Source: Chlamydiales bacterium (GTDB lineage: Bacteria > Chlamydiota > Chlamydiia > Chlamydiales > JAAKFR01). Taken from it: a stretch of DNA of 64,000 bases. Made by a program: the position numbers and the translations under genes. Below are positions 6,600-17,166 of the stretch, piece by piece (position 1 is the first letter of the stretch; each line of letters begins with the position of its first letter). The stretch covers positions 850,893-914,892 of the forward strand of contig JAJACK010000001.1 in assembly GCA_022601535.1 (NCBI GenBank), in the 5' to 3' direction. The notes under the pieces were generated by a model, which worked only from the letters and a program-made list of their open reading frames with translations, was not told the DNA's origin and did no database searches.

Positions 6600-8340
6600 T
6601 TCCTGGAATTTTTTTCCACTCCTCTTCACCCGCCTCTAAAATTCTTTTTACACTTCCAAAATGGGTGAGAAGGCGTTGTTTTTTCACCGGTCCAATCCCT
6701 TCAACTTGATCAAGAGCAGAGGTGAAGAGCCGTTTTTTTCTCCGCTGTTTATGGAAGGTGATTGCAAAACGGTGTGCTTCATCTCGGATTTGTTGAAGCA
6801 AAAAAAGTACTTTAGAGTTTGATTTGAGTAAAATAGGCTCTTTTTTCCCGGGAAGAAAAATTTGCTCTTGGGTCATCCCTTTGTCGTGTCTTCCTCGCTC
6901 TTTTGCAACCCCGATCACATCGACGGTGCTAATGTCTAAATCAGACAAGACCTCCAAAGCTGCATTGAGATGCCCTCGCCCTCCATCGATGATGACAAGG
7001 TCTGGCAATTTTTCAGTCCGTTTGAACCGGCGGGTGAGAACCTCGCGCATCGCTTGGTAATCATCGAGGGTCGACACTTTATATTTCCGATACTCTTTAG
7101 GATCCCGTCGCCCATCTGTGAAGACAATTTTTCCACTAACAGGTTCTAGTCCAGATAGATGTGAATTGTCAAAGCATTCGATCCGTTCGGGAAAATGGGT
7201 TAGCGAGAGCTTTTCTTCCATCTCGATCAACACTTGCTCGGGCTCTTCTTTAGGAGCTTTTTTAAGCTTCTCTTTTGCATTGGCTTTCGCCATTTCGATC
7301 AATTCAAGCTTATTTCCCCGCTTTGGAACATGGAGGTGGAATCCCAATATTTTTTCAAGTATCTCTCTTTCTTTGAGTTCAAATGGCAATACAAGTTCTG
7401 CAGGTCGCTCATCAACCCCTTCATAGTGTTGGAGAAGAAAAGAGCACAAAATTGCATTTTCATCTTGAACACACTGGATAAAAAGATGGACATGAGAAGA
7501 GGTAAGCTTTCCATCACGAAATTGCATTACAGTGAGTGCGACTCGATCGGCCACTCTTTCAACTCCAATGACATCGAGATCTTTTCGTCCTGCTTTTTCA
7601 ACTTGTTGCTCTTCTAAGGTTGCTTTGATCGCCTGAATAATCTTGTAAAGCCGATCTGCTTTTTCAAATTCAAGTGCCTTGCTTGCACACGCCATCTCTT
7701 TTTTTAGATCGCGGAGAATGGTTTTATCCCGCCCTTTTAAAAAAGCAATCACCCGTTCGACAAGTGCGTCGTACGTCTCTTTTGTACATTTATTGACGCA
7801 AGGGGCAAGACACCGCCCCATGGGGTGGAGAATACAGGGGCGGGTGCGAGCTGCAAGCTCATGGTTCGAGCACTGTCTTAGGGGAAAAAGGGTTCGAAGA
7901 AGATCTAAGGTTTGTTTTGCGGCATGCCCTTTGGTGTAGGGGCCGAAATAGAGATTTCCTTTTGGAGGTTTCCCCTTATAGCGGGTGATCTTCAACATCG
8001 GCCATTTATGCTTATGGTTGATCATCAAGCTGAAGAAGGTTTTATCATCTTTTAAAAGGGCGTTATATTTGGGTTGATACCGTTTGATAAGGGTATTTTC
8101 TAAAAGGAGTGCCTCTTTTTCTGAACGGACAACAATAGTTTCAATTTCAGTCACTTGCTTGGTCAAATAGGGGACCATTGATCGACCATCTCGTCCTGGA
8201 ACAAAGTATTGACGGACGCGATTTCTCAACTGTTTTGCTTTACCGACGTAAAGCACTTTACCGAGCCGATTTTTCATCAGATAGACGCCCGGTTGCAGTG
8301 GAAGATCAGAATAAAGAGAGTTGTTCGGAGGAGTGCTCAT
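6535..8340 (-). CDS. uvrC: Excinuclease ABC subunit C
   Basis: A 601-residue UvrC: GIY-YIG nuclease domain at the N-terminus (PGVYLM at 17-22, VLYVGKAKQLRNR at 29-41), a UVR helix pair (ALEFEKADRLYKIIQ), the second RNase H-like nuclease domain (ECFDNSHLSGLEPVSG) and two C-terminal helix-hairpin-helix motifs (VEGIGPVKKQRLL, IPGITKRDLENL). With UvrAB it makes the two cuts in nucleotide excision repair. A TTG at 8362-8364 could extend it by 8 residues, but the ATG is preferred. It overlaps the end of mutS by 35 bp, and the two are co-transcribed as in C. trachomatis (CT791-CT792). Confidence 0.95.
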   Translation of the reverse strand: MSTPPNNSLYSDLPLQPGVYLMKNRLGKVLYVGKAKQLRNRVRQYFVPGRDGRSMVPYLTKQVTEIETIVVRSEKEALLLENTLIKRYQPKYNALLKDDKTFFSLMINHKHKWPMLKITRYKGKPPKGNLYFGPYTKGHAAKQTLDLLRTLFPLRQCSNHELAARTRPCILHPMGRCLAPCVNKCTKETYDALVERVIAFLKGRDKTILRDLKKEMACASKALEFEKADRLYKIIQAIKATLEEQQVEKAGRKDLDVIGVERVADRVALTVMQFRDGKLTSSHVHLFIQCVQDENAILCSFLLQHYEGVDERPAELVLPFELKEREILEKILGFHLHVPKRGNKLELIEMAKANAKEKLKKAPKEEPEQVLIEMEEKLSLTHFPERIECFDNSHLSGLEPVSGKIVFTDGRRDPKEYRKYKVSTLDDYQAMREVLTRRFKRTEKLPDLVIIDGGRGHLNAALEVLSDLDISTVDVIGVAKERGRHDKGMTQEQIFLPGKKEPILLKSNSKVLFLLQQIRDEAHRFAITFHKQRRKKRLFTSALDQVEGIGPVKKQRLLTHFGSVKRILEAGEEEWKKIPGITKRDLENLKKIETKQRKELQ

Positions 8341-10708
8341 TTTTTTTAGCTCTTTTTGCTTCAAGCTTTTCTAAAATTTCAGATGAGCGGCAGATCACAT
8401 CAAGGGGGAGGCCTGCAAGCTTTGCCACATGGATCCCATAGCTTCTGTTAGCACTCCCTTTTTTGATCTTATGTAAAAAGAGGATCTCTCCTTCCGATTC
8501 ATCGACAGCAGCGTGGTAGTTGACAGCTTCTGGAAAAGAGCGTTCAATCTCTGTCAGCTCTCCATAGTGAGTGGCAAAGAGCGTTTTCCCCTTTTTTTTC
8601 TCTTTTATCAAGAGATATTCGACAACAGCCCATGCGATCGAAAGTCCATCATAGGTACTTGTCCCTCGTCCAATTTCATCAAGAATAACAAGGGATTTAT
8701 CTGTCACATTATTGAGGATATTGGCAGTCTCACTCATTTCGACCATAAATGTTGATTGCCCACGAGAGAGGTCATCACTCGCTCCAATGCGAGTGAAGAT
8801 TTTATCGATCACACCGATGTGTGCTTTTTTTGCCGGAACAAAACTTCCCATCTGCGCCAAGATGACAATGAGAGCTACTTGACGGATATAGGTTGATTTT
8901 CCAGCCATATTAGGCCCAGTGATCAACATCAACCGCCCCTTATTTCCACCTAGCTCTGTCTCATTGGGGATAAATTTTTCTCCTAAAAGAGCTTCAACAG
9001 CGGGGTGGCGTCCTTCGATGATTTCAAGGTTATCGCTCTCATCTACAATAGGCCGACTATAAAACTGTTTATTTGCCACTTCTGCTAAGCCGGCAATCAC
9101 ATCGACAAATGCAATTGCTTTGGCAATTTGGAACACAGTATCTCGGTACTTAAGAATGGTTTCGCGTAGCTCTTTGAAAAGCTCAGCTTCGATCGCTTGA
9201 ATTTTTCCCTCAGCAGAGAGCACTTTCTCTTCATACTCTTTCAACTCAGGAGAGATAAAACGTTCAGAATTCACAAGTGTTTGCCGTCTTTGAAAAGAGT
9301 CGGGCATCAGATGCGCTTGACCTCTTGCCACTTCGATATAATAGCCAAAAACCTTATTGAAACTCACTTTCAAATTTTTGATCCCCGTTTCCCCTTTCAC
9401 TTCGGTTTGGTAGCGGGCGAGCCATCCTTTTGCATTTGTTGTCAGCTCTCTTAATTCATCGATCTCTTCATTGTATCCATCTTTAAAAACCTTTCCATCG
9501 CTCAGCCGAATCGGAGGCTCTTCTACAAGTGCTCGCTCAATTAAAGAGGCTGGTTTGCTCACATCGACAAGCATTGTTTTTGCTAACACAAGCGCTTCTG
9601 TATCATATGTTTCAAGTAGCTCTCGTACTGGAGGAATGGCTTTGAGGGAGAGGCCTAGAGCAACAAAATCTTTGGGTGATCCCATTGAGGCAGAGATTTT
9701 CATCATCAATCGTTCGAGATCACGCACACCTTTGAGTTTCTCTCTTAAGCCTGAATGGCGGTCGTGGTAGATCCTTTCAATGGCATCTTGCCGTTTAGTG
9801 ATTTTTTCGACCGATAGAAGCGGTTTTTTCAACCATTGGGAGAGCAACCTTCCTCCCATTGGAGTGACGGTTTTATCGAGAATGGGCAACACCTCTTCCA
9901 TCAATTCCAAATTGCGCAAACAGGTGCGATCGAGCGCCAAAGATTCAGAAGTTGTATAGGGGACAATCCGTGAGATGTGGTCGACACACATCGAGAGCTC
10001 TTCATGTACATAGCTTAAAAGAGCGCCGGCAGAATTGATCGCAGCGACCATTCCTTTCAATCCAAATCCGTCTAGATTAGAGAGGGCAAAATGCTCGGTC
10101 AAATAGCGAGAGGCATTTTGATGCTCAAATTGCCACTCTTCTACAAACGTGATCAGCTCTTTATCAAATAGGTCATGATGTTTTCCTTTGAATTTCTTTG
10201 TCATCACAACTTCAGTTGCTTGCACCCGAAAGAGTTCATCGACCATTTCTTTTGCAGTTTCAAATTCAGCGACCTTAAATTCACCTGTGGTCACTTCGAG
10301 AAGAGAGAGGCCGAAAAGAGATCCAACACGAGAGACGCTTGCGATATAATTTGAGGCTTTATCTGGAAGAGCGGTGACAGCAGTGCCTGGTGTGACAACT
10401 CTGACAATTTCTCGTCGAACAAGCCCTTTTGTCTCTTTGGGATCTTCCACCTGCTCGGCGATCGCCACCTTATGTCCGCGAGCGACAAGACGATTGATGT
10501 AGGTTTCAATTGTTTGCCAAGGAACGCCACTCATCGGGATTCCTTGCCTCTTGGTCAATGTGAGTTCAAGCTCTTCAGACATCAGCTGGGCATCTTCGTA
10601 AAATGCCTCATAGAAGTCGCCCATTCTAAAAAAGAGGAGCATATCTTTGGCTCGACTCTTGCAGCTTTTCCACTGCTCCATCATCGGTGTTGTTTTTTCT
10701 CCTATCAT
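8306..10708 (-). CDS. mutS: DNA mismatch repair protein MutS
   Basis: An 800-residue MutS. The mismatch-binding Phe-x-Glu is present in MGDFYEAF (F32, E34), the Walker A motif is GPNMAGKSTYIRQ near residue 600, and the Walker B/signature region is LDEIGRGTSTYDG. It recognises base mismatches and small loops. The open frame runs 46 codons further upstream, but that part has no family similarity and would reach into dnaG, so the start is set at the ATG 10706-10708. No mutL lies nearby in this window. Confidence 0.95.
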   Translation of the reverse strand: MIGEKTTPMMEQWKSCKSRAKDMLLFFRMGDFYEAFYEDAQLMSEELELTLTKRQGIPMSGVPWQTIETYINRLVARGHKVAIAEQVEDPKETKGLVRREIVRVVTPGTAVTALPDKASNYIASVSRVGSLFGLSLLEVTTGEFKVAEFETAKEMVDELFRVQATEVVMTKKFKGKHHDLFDKELITFVEEWQFEHQNASRYLTEHFALSNLDGFGLKGMVAAINSAGALLSYVHEELSMCVDHISRIVPYTTSESLALDRTCLRNLELMEEVLPILDKTVTPMGGRLLSQWLKKPLLSVEKITKRQDAIERIYHDRHSGLREKLKGVRDLERLMMKISASMGSPKDFVALGLSLKAIPPVRELLETYDTEALVLAKTMLVDVSKPASLIERALVEEPPIRLSDGKVFKDGYNEEIDELRELTTNAKGWLARYQTEVKGETGIKNLKVSFNKVFGYYIEVARGQAHLMPDSFQRRQTLVNSERFISPELKEYEEKVLSAEGKIQAIEAELFKELRETILKYRDTVFQIAKAIAFVDVIAGLAEVANKQFYSRPIVDESDNLEIIEGRHPAVEALLGEKFIPNETELGGNKGRLMLITGPNMAGKSTYIRQVALIVILAQMGSFVPAKKAHIGVIDKIFTRIGASDDLSRGQSTFMVEMSETANILNNVTDKSLVILDEIGRGTSTYDGLSIAWAVVEYLLIKEKKKGKTLFATHYGELTEIERSFPEAVNYHAAVDESEGEILFLHKIKKGSANRSYGIHVAKLAGLPLDVICRSSEILEKLEAKRAKKNEHSSEQLSLF

Positions 10709-10770
10709 GGCAAAAAAACATAGCTGACTCTCACTTTTCTTGGAACTTTCTTTTTTCTCCGTAGAATGGG

Positions 10771-10776
10771 TATAAT
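10771..10776 (+). promoter_or_regulatory. Consensus -10 box placed for a nearly leaderless dnaG mRNA
   Basis: A perfect TATAAT ends 8 bases before the dnaG ATG (10785). A start site 6-7 bases downstream would leave a leader of only one or two bases. There is no convincing -35 hexamer at 16-18 bases and no Shine-Dalgarno. Confidence 0.4.
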
Positions 10777-10784
10777 TGGCAACT

Positions 10785-12500
10785 ATGTTTACCAATGAGA
10801 GTTTGCAACGTCTCCGAGAGAAAGTGGATCTAGTCGAAGTGCTCACCGGCTATATCGAGCTCAAGCGGGCCGGTGCTTCTTACAAGGCGATCTGCCCTTT
10901 TCACCAAGAAAAATCTCCCTCGTTCCACATGAAACAAGGGGATACCCACTACCACTGCTTTGGGTGTGGTGCACACGGAGATGCAATCCAATTTTTAATG
11001 AATTATCTCCATGTCTCTTTTAGAGAGGCTGTAGAGACATTGGCCGAACGGTTTCATGTCATTTTAGAAGAGGTTGAAAAAGAAGAGGAGAAGGGTGTTT
11101 CTAGAGAAAAATTGAAAGAAGCGCTCGAACTGAGCAGTGAGTTTTACAATTTCTTTCTCCTTCACGCCGAAGAGGCGCGCGAACCGCTCAATTATCTTTT
11201 CAAACGGGGGCTCTCTCTTGATTTTATCAGACGGTTCCAGCTGGGCTATGCTCCTGCTGGAGGCGATTTTTTCCACAAACGGATGAAAGATAAGAAGATC
11301 GACCGAGAAGTGCTTACTGAAGCGGGACTTCTCAACGCTTCTGGGCGTGAATTTTTCAAAGAGAGGATCACCTTTCCCATCTTCAACGCGCGGGGAACCA
11401 TTGTTGGTTTCTCAGCTCGCAAAACACGTGAAGAGGTGTTTGGGGGAAAATATATCAATACTCCTGAGACGAAACTCTTTAAAAAATCAAAATTGCTCTA
11501 TGGCCTAAATTATTGCCGTCGAAGAATTGCAAAAGAGCGGCGTGCAATTATTGTCGAAGGGCAAATCGACTGTTTACGTTTGATCGATGTGGGACTTGAT
11601 TATGCCGTTGCAGCGCTTGGAACAGCATTTGGAAAAGGACATGTGCAAGAGCTAAAACAGCTCGGCGTCTTAGAGGTGAAGCTTCTTTTTGATGGAGATA
11701 ACGCTGGCCAAGCAGCTCTTTCAAAGGTAGGCGATCTCTTTCAAAAAGCGGGGATTGGAGTCTATGTGATTCGGATGCCCGACGGATACGATCCCGACTC
11801 TTTTTTACGTGAACATGGAAAAGAAGCATTGGAAATACTTCTTGGTAAAGGGGAGGAGTATCTCGCATTTCAGGTGCGTCACTTAAGCTCAAAGCTTCCT
11901 CAAACAGCGGCGGGAAAGACGGCGCTTATCGGAGAGCTCTCCAAGCAGATCAAAGGGTGGGATGAACCTGTAATGATTCATGAAAGTTTACGTAAATTGG
12001 CGCAGCTGACAAATGTTCCTGAGCACATGGTGGGGCAGGTGAATCCACCTCGCTCTCAAAAAGTGGAGTCTTTTCAGATCAATCCCAACCGAATTTTAGA
12101 GCTCGATCTCCTCCGATGGCTTGTCCTCTTGCAGCGGGAAGATTTTTTAGAGACAGCTCGACACTATTTAGATTTGTCCTATTTTTTTGTCCCCTCATGT
12201 CAGAAGATCTACAAAGCGCTTTTAGAAGGAGCAAACGACCTTCTAGCTCTAGCTCCTGAGATTGAAGATGAGTCATTGATTGAAGAAATTATGGACAAAA
12301 AAATCAACAGAGAGCGAGCCGAGCAACAATTTGTGGAAACAGTGCAAAAGTTGAGCGATCGGTATTGGTTAAAAAAACGGGAAGCAATTCAACAAAAAAT
12401 TCATAGTGGCAAAGAGAGTGAAGAAAAAGTACTTGAGCTTGTGCGGGAGTTTGATCTTCTTGGCAAAAATCGAACCGAAGTGAAGCTCCAATCGGTGTAA
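10785..12500 (+). CDS. dnaG: DNA primase
   Basis: A 571-residue primase with the CHC2 zinc ribbon at the N-terminus (C37, H40, C58, C61 within CPFHQEKSPSFHMKQGDTHY and the following HCFGCG), the catalytic TOPRIM core (IIVEGQIDCLRLID and LLFDGDNAGQAAL) and a C-terminal helicase-interaction region. It makes the RNA primers for replication. A TTG at 10776 allows three more residues but sits inside the -10 box, so the ATG is chosen. It is transcribed divergently from mutS, as in the chlamydial CT792-CT794 region. Confidence 0.95.
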   Translation: MFTNESLQRLREKVDLVEVLTGYIELKRAGASYKAICPFHQEKSPSFHMKQGDTHYHCFGCGAHGDAIQFLMNYLHVSFREAVETLAERFHVILEEVEKEEEKGVSREKLKEALELSSEFYNFFLLHAEEAREPLNYLFKRGLSLDFIRRFQLGYAPAGGDFFHKRMKDKKIDREVLTEAGLLNASGREFFKERITFPIFNARGTIVGFSARKTREEVFGGKYINTPETKLFKKSKLLYGLNYCRRRIAKERRAIIVEGQIDCLRLIDVGLDYAVAALGTAFGKGHVQELKQLGVLEVKLLFDGDNAGQAALSKVGDLFQKAGIGVYVIRMPDGYDPDSFLREHGKEALEILLGKGEEYLAFQVRHLSSKLPQTAAGKTALIGELSKQIKGWDEPVMIHESLRKLAQLTNVPEHMVGQVNPPRSQKVESFQINPNRILELDLLRWLVLLQREDFLETARHYLDLSYFFVPSCQKIYKALLEGANDLLALAPEIEDESLIEEIMDKKINRERAEQQFVETVQKLSDRYWLKKREAIQQKIHSGKESEEKVLELVREFDLLGKNRTEVKLQSV

Positions 12501-12503
12501 AAA

Positions 12504-13214
12504 TTATCCAGTTTGAAGTCTCTCTAGGACAGCAGAAATTTGTTCACGCTCTACCCTAAAATGAGCCATTCCGTGAATTTTGCGCAGCTCTTTCAAGGTG
12601 AGAGCTCTTCCTTTCCAATCTTCAATCCTCTTTTGTGCTAACCCGATGCTTTCTAGAATTTTTCTTCGTTCATGAATCGCAGTTATTTTTTGAGTCTGTT
12701 TCAGAGCTTCTTCTAAAGTCGCAGATGCTTCACCCTTTTTTTGATCTGAAGAGATGGTAACTAAGGCATTGATCACTGTGGTAAGGGTGTGATCTCTTTT
12801 GCGTGAGCTGCTTAGCATCTGAGCTAATTCCCCTCCTTTAGTGATGGTGCTCTTTGCCTCCTCAACTTGTCCACACTCAGCTTGTATTAAGGCTAAATTT
12901 TTAAGAAGGGCACATTTATCTTCAACGCATGGGACTGCTTCAATTTCATCTTCTAATTGACGTAAACTCTCACTTGGATTTATGTCATTTTCTGCTTGAG
13001 CCTTTGCAAGTATTGCCCAACCATCTCTTTGCTGCTCAGGGCGGGACATTTGGCGAATAATATCTGGAAGCTGATCTAATTTCTCTGAAGCAGTTTTAGT
13101 GATACGTTTTATAAGGTCAAGAAAAGCGGCACCTCGTGTAAAAGAGGGGGGCTGAGATTGAAGATCTACAAGCACCTCTTCAAAGGACTGAACAGGGGAA
13201 GGGGAGATTGCCAT
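12504..13214 (-). CDS. Hypothetical all-helical repeat protein, 236 aa
   Basis: A 236-residue soluble protein made of helices with a repeating Ala/Leu pattern (for example CALLKNLALIQAECGQVEEAKSTI and LATLEEALKQTQKITAIHERRKILESIGLAQ-like stretches), which resembles TPR or related alpha-solenoid repeats. It has no signal peptide or membrane segment. It lies 14 bases downstream of glyQS on the same strand and ends 3 bases from the dnaG stop, tail to tail. I do not recognise a specific family; a protein-binding role is a guess from the fold type. Confidence 0.7.
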   Translation of the reverse strand: MAISPSPVQSFEEVLVDLQSQPPSFTRGAAFLDLIKRITKTASEKLDQLPDIIRQMSRPEQQRDGWAILAKAQAENDINPSESLRQLEDEIEAVPCVEDKCALLKNLALIQAECGQVEEAKSTITKGGELAQMLSSSRKRDHTLTTVINALVTISSDQKKGEASATLEEALKQTQKITAIHERRKILESIGLAQKRIEDWKGRALTLKELRKIHGMAHFRVEREQISAVLERLQTG

Positions 13215-13228
13215 GATAATACTCTTGG

Positions 13229-16200
13229 TTAAGAGAGTTTACTAAAATCAGCGAGCTCTTCACAAAGGTCATACACCTCTTGGAGAAGAGCTAAGCGGTT
13301 GGTTCGAATTGCTTCGTCATCATCGATCACTTTCACTTCATCAAACAGTTTGGCAACCGGTTTTTGTAGCAAAGTGAGCTGTGTAAATGCTTCTGGGTAA
13401 TTTCGGTTGGAAAAATCGCGCCTGTCGATCAATATTTTTTGAAAACGGTTTTTGAGCTGTTGCGTGCATAAGAAAAGCTCTTTTTCACACGCTTGATGGA
13501 GGAGCTTCTCTTCGACTGGAGGGAACCGTTTGGTGTGGAGTGCTTCTTTTAATTTCCAGCTTGGGACAAGACGTTTGTTTTGGGAGAGTAAAATCTTTTT
13601 GGTGCGCACCTCAACTTCGATGAGCGCTTCAAATCCACTTTTTTTACGGAAAGCATGGAGCGCTTCGAGACGGAGATAGAGGTCGTAGACACTTTGAAGA
13701 TCAAAGACAAGGACTGCTTCAATTTCATCTTTCCCAAATCCATAGTCGAGAAGAACCGTTCGTAGTCGGTTGATAAGAAATGCTTTGAGGTCTGTAAGGA
13801 CCGCTTCTTTATCGACGTCGAGTTTGGGGAAAAGGTCGAATGCTTGTTCGAAGATGGTTTCAAGCGGGAGATGGAGCTGATTCTCGATCAAGATTTTCAT
13901 GATACCAAGCGCTTGCCGACGTAGTGCAAAGGGATCGGAAGAGGAGGTGGGTTTTTGATTTAAAATGAAACAGCTGAGTAAGTTATCTATTTTATCAGCG
14001 AGCGCTAGAAGGATTCCGGCACCACTTTTAGGAAGGGGAGCTTTTTCACGACGAGGCATCCAGTGTTCATCGATCGCTGTTGCAATCTCCTCTTTCTCAC
14101 CAGATTTTTCGGCGTAGAGCTTACCAATCAAACCTTGTAATTCGGGGAACTCTCCCACAAGTGTTGTGGCTAAATCGGCTTTACAAAGAGTCGTTGCTTG
14201 TACAACCTCTTCTAGAGGGGCAAGGGGGAGGTGTTGATGCAGCAACTTTCCATGGGCGATCAGCCGTTGAACTTTATCCCAAAGAGAGCCGAGTTTTGCT
14301 TGGTAGGTCATCTTCTTCAATTTTTCATTGAAGTGACTCAAAGGTGTTTTGAGATCTTCCTCATAGAGAAAAACTCCATCGGCAAGGCGGGGAGAGAGCG
14401 CGCGTTCATGTCCGTGGCAGATCAGTTTGCTCTCTCGATTATTGGAGACAACAACAAATGAGGGGAGGAGTTTCCCCTCTCGCATCATGGGAAAATATTT
14501 CTGATGCTCAACCATCTCAGAGATCAGTACTTCTTTCGGGGCACGCAAGAAAGTTTGATCAAATGTGCCGATAAAGGGGAAGGGGTATTCAACGAGATGA
14601 ATGACATGTGGCAACACTTTTTCGACTTCGATCGCTTCATCAGGAAGAGCTTTACAGATTATTTCCTCTCGCTCTCTTGGATCGGCGATCACCCCTTTTT
14701 CCCGTAGAAGTTTGAGATAGTCACTTGGGTTTGAAATTGAGAAAGAAGTGGGAGCAAGCTGTCGATGTCCAAATGAATCTTGTCCTGAAAGGAGATTTCC
14801 AAGAGCAAAGGGGATCACCTCTTTGCCGTATAGAGCGACGATCCAACGAAGGGGGCGGGCGTATTCGATAGAAAGATCACCCCACCGCATTTTTTTAGGG
14901 AACTCAAGCGAGAGAATCAATTTGGGAAGTGCTCTTGCAAGAAGGGCTGTCGTTGATTTTCCAGGAGATTGGAGATGGGCAAAGATATAGCCATCGCGCA
15001 CTTCAATGTGCTCTTGCTCCAAAGAAGGGGGGAGGCCGATCGACTGAAAAAAACCTTGTCCCGCTTTTGTTGGATTTCCTTCTCCATCGAAAGCGGCTTT
15101 GACACTCGGCCCTTTTCGCTCTTTTTGTAAAGCCTCTGTTCCTCCTGCAAGGTCTTTGACTAAAACAGCCAACCGTCTAGGCGTTCCATAGACGTGGATC
15201 TCTCCATGCTCAAACTCTTTAAGCTCTTTTTCAATCGCTTCCTTTAGGTTTTGCATTCCGATAGGGACAAAGGTTGCAGGGAGCTCTTCAGATCCAATTT
15301 CAAGAAGAAAATCGGCTCTTTTTTTTGGCTCCACCCTCACCTCCACTTTTGGAGCAGCAATTGGGGAAGCCTCTTGTTTCTCCTTTAAGAGGGGAAAGGC
15401 TTGCGCTTCACGTGATTTTAAATAGCAGTCAGCCAAACCACGAGCAAGGGTTCTAATTCGTCCAATATAGCGAGCTCTTTCTGTGACAGAGAGCGCACCC
15501 CTTGCATCCATCATGTTGAAAGCGTGTGAGGCCTTCATGACGAAATCATAGGCAGGAATAGGATAGTGTTGTTCGGTAAGGCGGAGAGCCTCTTTTTCAA
15601 AATCTTCAAAATGGCGGTGCCACAGCGTTGTATCGGCTTGTTCAAAATTGTAGTGACTCCACTCGAGTTCATTCCGTTTGTAGATGTCTCCATAGAAGAG
15701 TGTATCGTTCCATTTTAAATCAAAAATTGAATCGACATTTTGGATGTACATTGCCAAACGTTCTAGTCCATAGGTGAGCTCTCCACTCACCGGTGAAACA
15801 GGAGACCCTCCTACAGCTTGGAAATAGGTGTATTGAGTCACCTCCATTCCATCGATCCACACTTCCCACCCAAGTCCCCACGCTCCGATTGTAGGATTTT
15901 CCCAGTCATCATGGACAAAACGAATATCGTGCTTCGAAAGATCGAGACCGATTGCGGCAAGTGAATTGAGATAGAGCTCTTGCATATCGGGAGGAGAAGG
16001 TTTTAAAATCACCTGCATCTGGTGGAAAAGTTGCACCCGATTGGGGTTTTTACCATACCGCCCATCTTGAGGCCTTCGAGAAGGTTCGACGTAGACTGCC
16101 GCATACGGTTCAGGCCCTAAACAACGGAGAAATGTTGTGGGATTAAATGTCCCAGCCCCCACTTCCAAGTCGTATCCTTGAGCAACGAGACACCCTTGAT

Positions 16201-16261
16201 CAGCCCAGTAGTGGGTTAGACGGAAGATCATTTCTTGAAAAGTCATCATCAGATAGTGCAT
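13229..16261 (-). CDS. glyQS: Glycyl-tRNA synthetase, fused alpha and beta chains
   Basis: About 1010 residues. The N-terminal third is the GlyQ catalytic subunit ([46 protein letters not shown]). After a charged linker near residue 305-320, the GlyS beta subunit begins ([18 protein letters not shown]) and runs to the end with its anticodon-binding region. Most bacteria make these as two proteins; the fusion is a chlamydial trait (CT796). The start is either ATG 16259-16261 or the MMTF pair at 16244-16249. The first choice overlaps the start codon of the divergent glycosyltransferase gene. Confidence 0.95.
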   Translation of the reverse strand: MHYLMMTFQEMIFRLTHYWADQGCLVAQGYDLEVGAGTFNPTTFLRCLGPEPYAAVYVEPSRRPQDGRYGKNPNRVQLFHQMQVILKPSPPDMQELYLNSLAAIGLDLSKHDIRFVHDDWENPTIGAWGLGWEVWIDGMEVTQYTYFQAVGGSPVSPVSGELTYGLERLAMYIQNVDSIFDLKWNDTLFYGDIYKRNELEWSHYNFEQADTTLWHRHFEDFEKEALRLTEQHYPIPAYDFVMKASHAFNMMDARGALSVTERARYIGRIRTLARGLADCYLKSREAQAFPLLKEKQEASPIAAPKVEVRVEPKKRADFLLEIGSEELPATFVPIGMQNLKEAIEKELKEFEHGEIHVYGTPRRLAVLVKDLAGGTEALQKERKGPSVKAAFDGEGNPTKAGQGFFQSIGLPPSLEQEHIEVRDGYIFAHLQSPGKSTTALLARALPKLILSLEFPKKMRWGDLSIEYARPLRWIVALYGKEVIPFALGNLLSGQDSFGHRQLAPTSFSISNPSDYLKLLREKGVIADPREREEIICKALPDEAIEVEKVLPHVIHLVEYPFPFIGTFDQTFLRAPKEVLISEMVEHQKYFPMMREGKLLPSFVVVSNNRESKLICHGHERALSPRLADGVFLYEEDLKTPLSHFNEKLKKMTYQAKLGSLWDKVQRLIAHGKLLHQHLPLAPLEEVVQATTLCKADLATTLVGEFPELQGLIGKLYAEKSGEKEEIATAIDEHWMPRREKAPLPKSGAGILLALADKIDNLLSCFILNQKPTSSSDPFALRRQALGIMKILIENQLHLPLETIFEQAFDLFPKLDVDKEAVLTDLKAFLINRLRTVLLDYGFGKDEIEAVLVFDLQSVYDLYLRLEALHAFRKKSGFEALIEVEVRTKKILLSQNKRLVPSWKLKEALHTKRFPPVEEKLLHQACEKELFLCTQQLKNRFQKILIDRRDFSNRNYPEAFTQLTLLQKPVAKLFDEVKVIDDDEAIRTNRLALLQEVYDLCEELADFSKLS

Positions 16262-16271
16262 GGTACAAGAG

Positions 16272-17093
16272 ATGGATCATTTAGTCGATAAAATTGTCCG
16301 CCGATTTGACCTAACCAAGGGAGAAGAGAGTCCTCCTCTGTCGGTCATTCTTCCAACCTATAATTGCGCTGAGAAAGTAGGGACGACCCTTGAGAGCATT
16401 GCTAATCAAGGGTACAAAGCTCTTGAAGTGATTGTCATCGATGGGGGATCGACCGACCACACCCTCAATATTGTCAATCAATACACGCCTCTTGTCAATC
16501 GGGTTTACACAGTTGCCACCTCTCATGTCCCCGAGATGCTCAACCGAGGGATTGCTCTTGCAACCTCCCGCTATCTCACATTTATCTATCCAGGCTCAAC
16601 ATACTTATCAAAATGTACTTATGATACTTTTGCCAAACAAGTGGTCAAGTCAAATTTCCCCGATATTGTTTACGCAGGAACTGTGCAAAGAGAACTTTTT
16701 AAAGAGCCGATCCAAATCAACCATCCTCTATCACAGAGGGGGCTTCAAAAAGGGATTTTACCAACGCGTATGTTGGCGTGTTGGTACCGAGCCGATTTTT
16801 TTGATGTTGTCGGGGGGATCAATCTCAATTATTCCCTCCATTTTGCGCTCGATTATTTCTGTCGTATTGCACAGATCAAAGAAAAGAGAGTTGAGAGGAT
16901 CGATCGTATTCTTGTCGATTTTGACAGTGGAACCTTCACCTACCGAAAAGGACTCACCTATGCCTGTGAAACGTGGTCTATTTTGAGTTCAAATTATGGA
17001 TTTAAAACAGCTTTTCGGTGGTTGATCTCTCTAAATCATTTAGAGTTAATCCGTTTCTCTCTTCGTTATCTCAAACACCAAATCTTCGAATAG
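16272..17093 (+). CDS. Family 2 glycosyltransferase
   Basis: A protein of about 273 residues with a GT-A fold start ([20 protein letters not shown]) and the nucleotide-sugar-binding DGGSTDHTL segment, followed by the less conserved acceptor half. It has no membrane segments, so it is a cytoplasmic or membrane-peripheral enzyme that transfers a sugar to an unknown acceptor, perhaps an envelope glycolipid. The open frame also allows ATG 16260, which overlaps the glyQS start codon head to head; the ATG at 16272 is a plausible alternative. Downstream lies pgsA after 73 bases. Confidence 0.75.
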   Translation: MDHLVDKIVRRFDLTKGEESPPLSVILPTYNCAEKVGTTLESIANQGYKALEVIVIDGGSTDHTLNIVNQYTPLVNRVYTVATSHVPEMLNRGIALATSRYLTFIYPGSTYLSKCTYDTFAKQVVKSNFPDIVYAGTVQRELFKEPIQINHPLSQRGLQKGILPTRMLACWYRADFFDVVGGINLNYSLHFALDYFCRIAQIKEKRVERIDRILVDFDSGTFTYRKGLTYACETWSILSSNYGFKTAFRWLISLNHLELIRFSLRYLKHQIFE

Positions 17094-17166
17094 CGTTCTG
17101 AATACGGATACCTTGAATTATAATTCTTTCAATTGTACGATGGTCCAAAACCTTTAAGGATCTCTA

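Noticed and set aside
10709-10846. 46-codon upstream extension of mutS
   Set aside because: It would overlap dnaG and its promoter, and the sequence before MIGEKTTPMMEQW is unlike any MutS N-terminus.
16432-16986. 184-codon open frame within the glycosyltransferase gene
   Set aside because: Different frame from the GT2 motifs, and its product shows no domain pattern.
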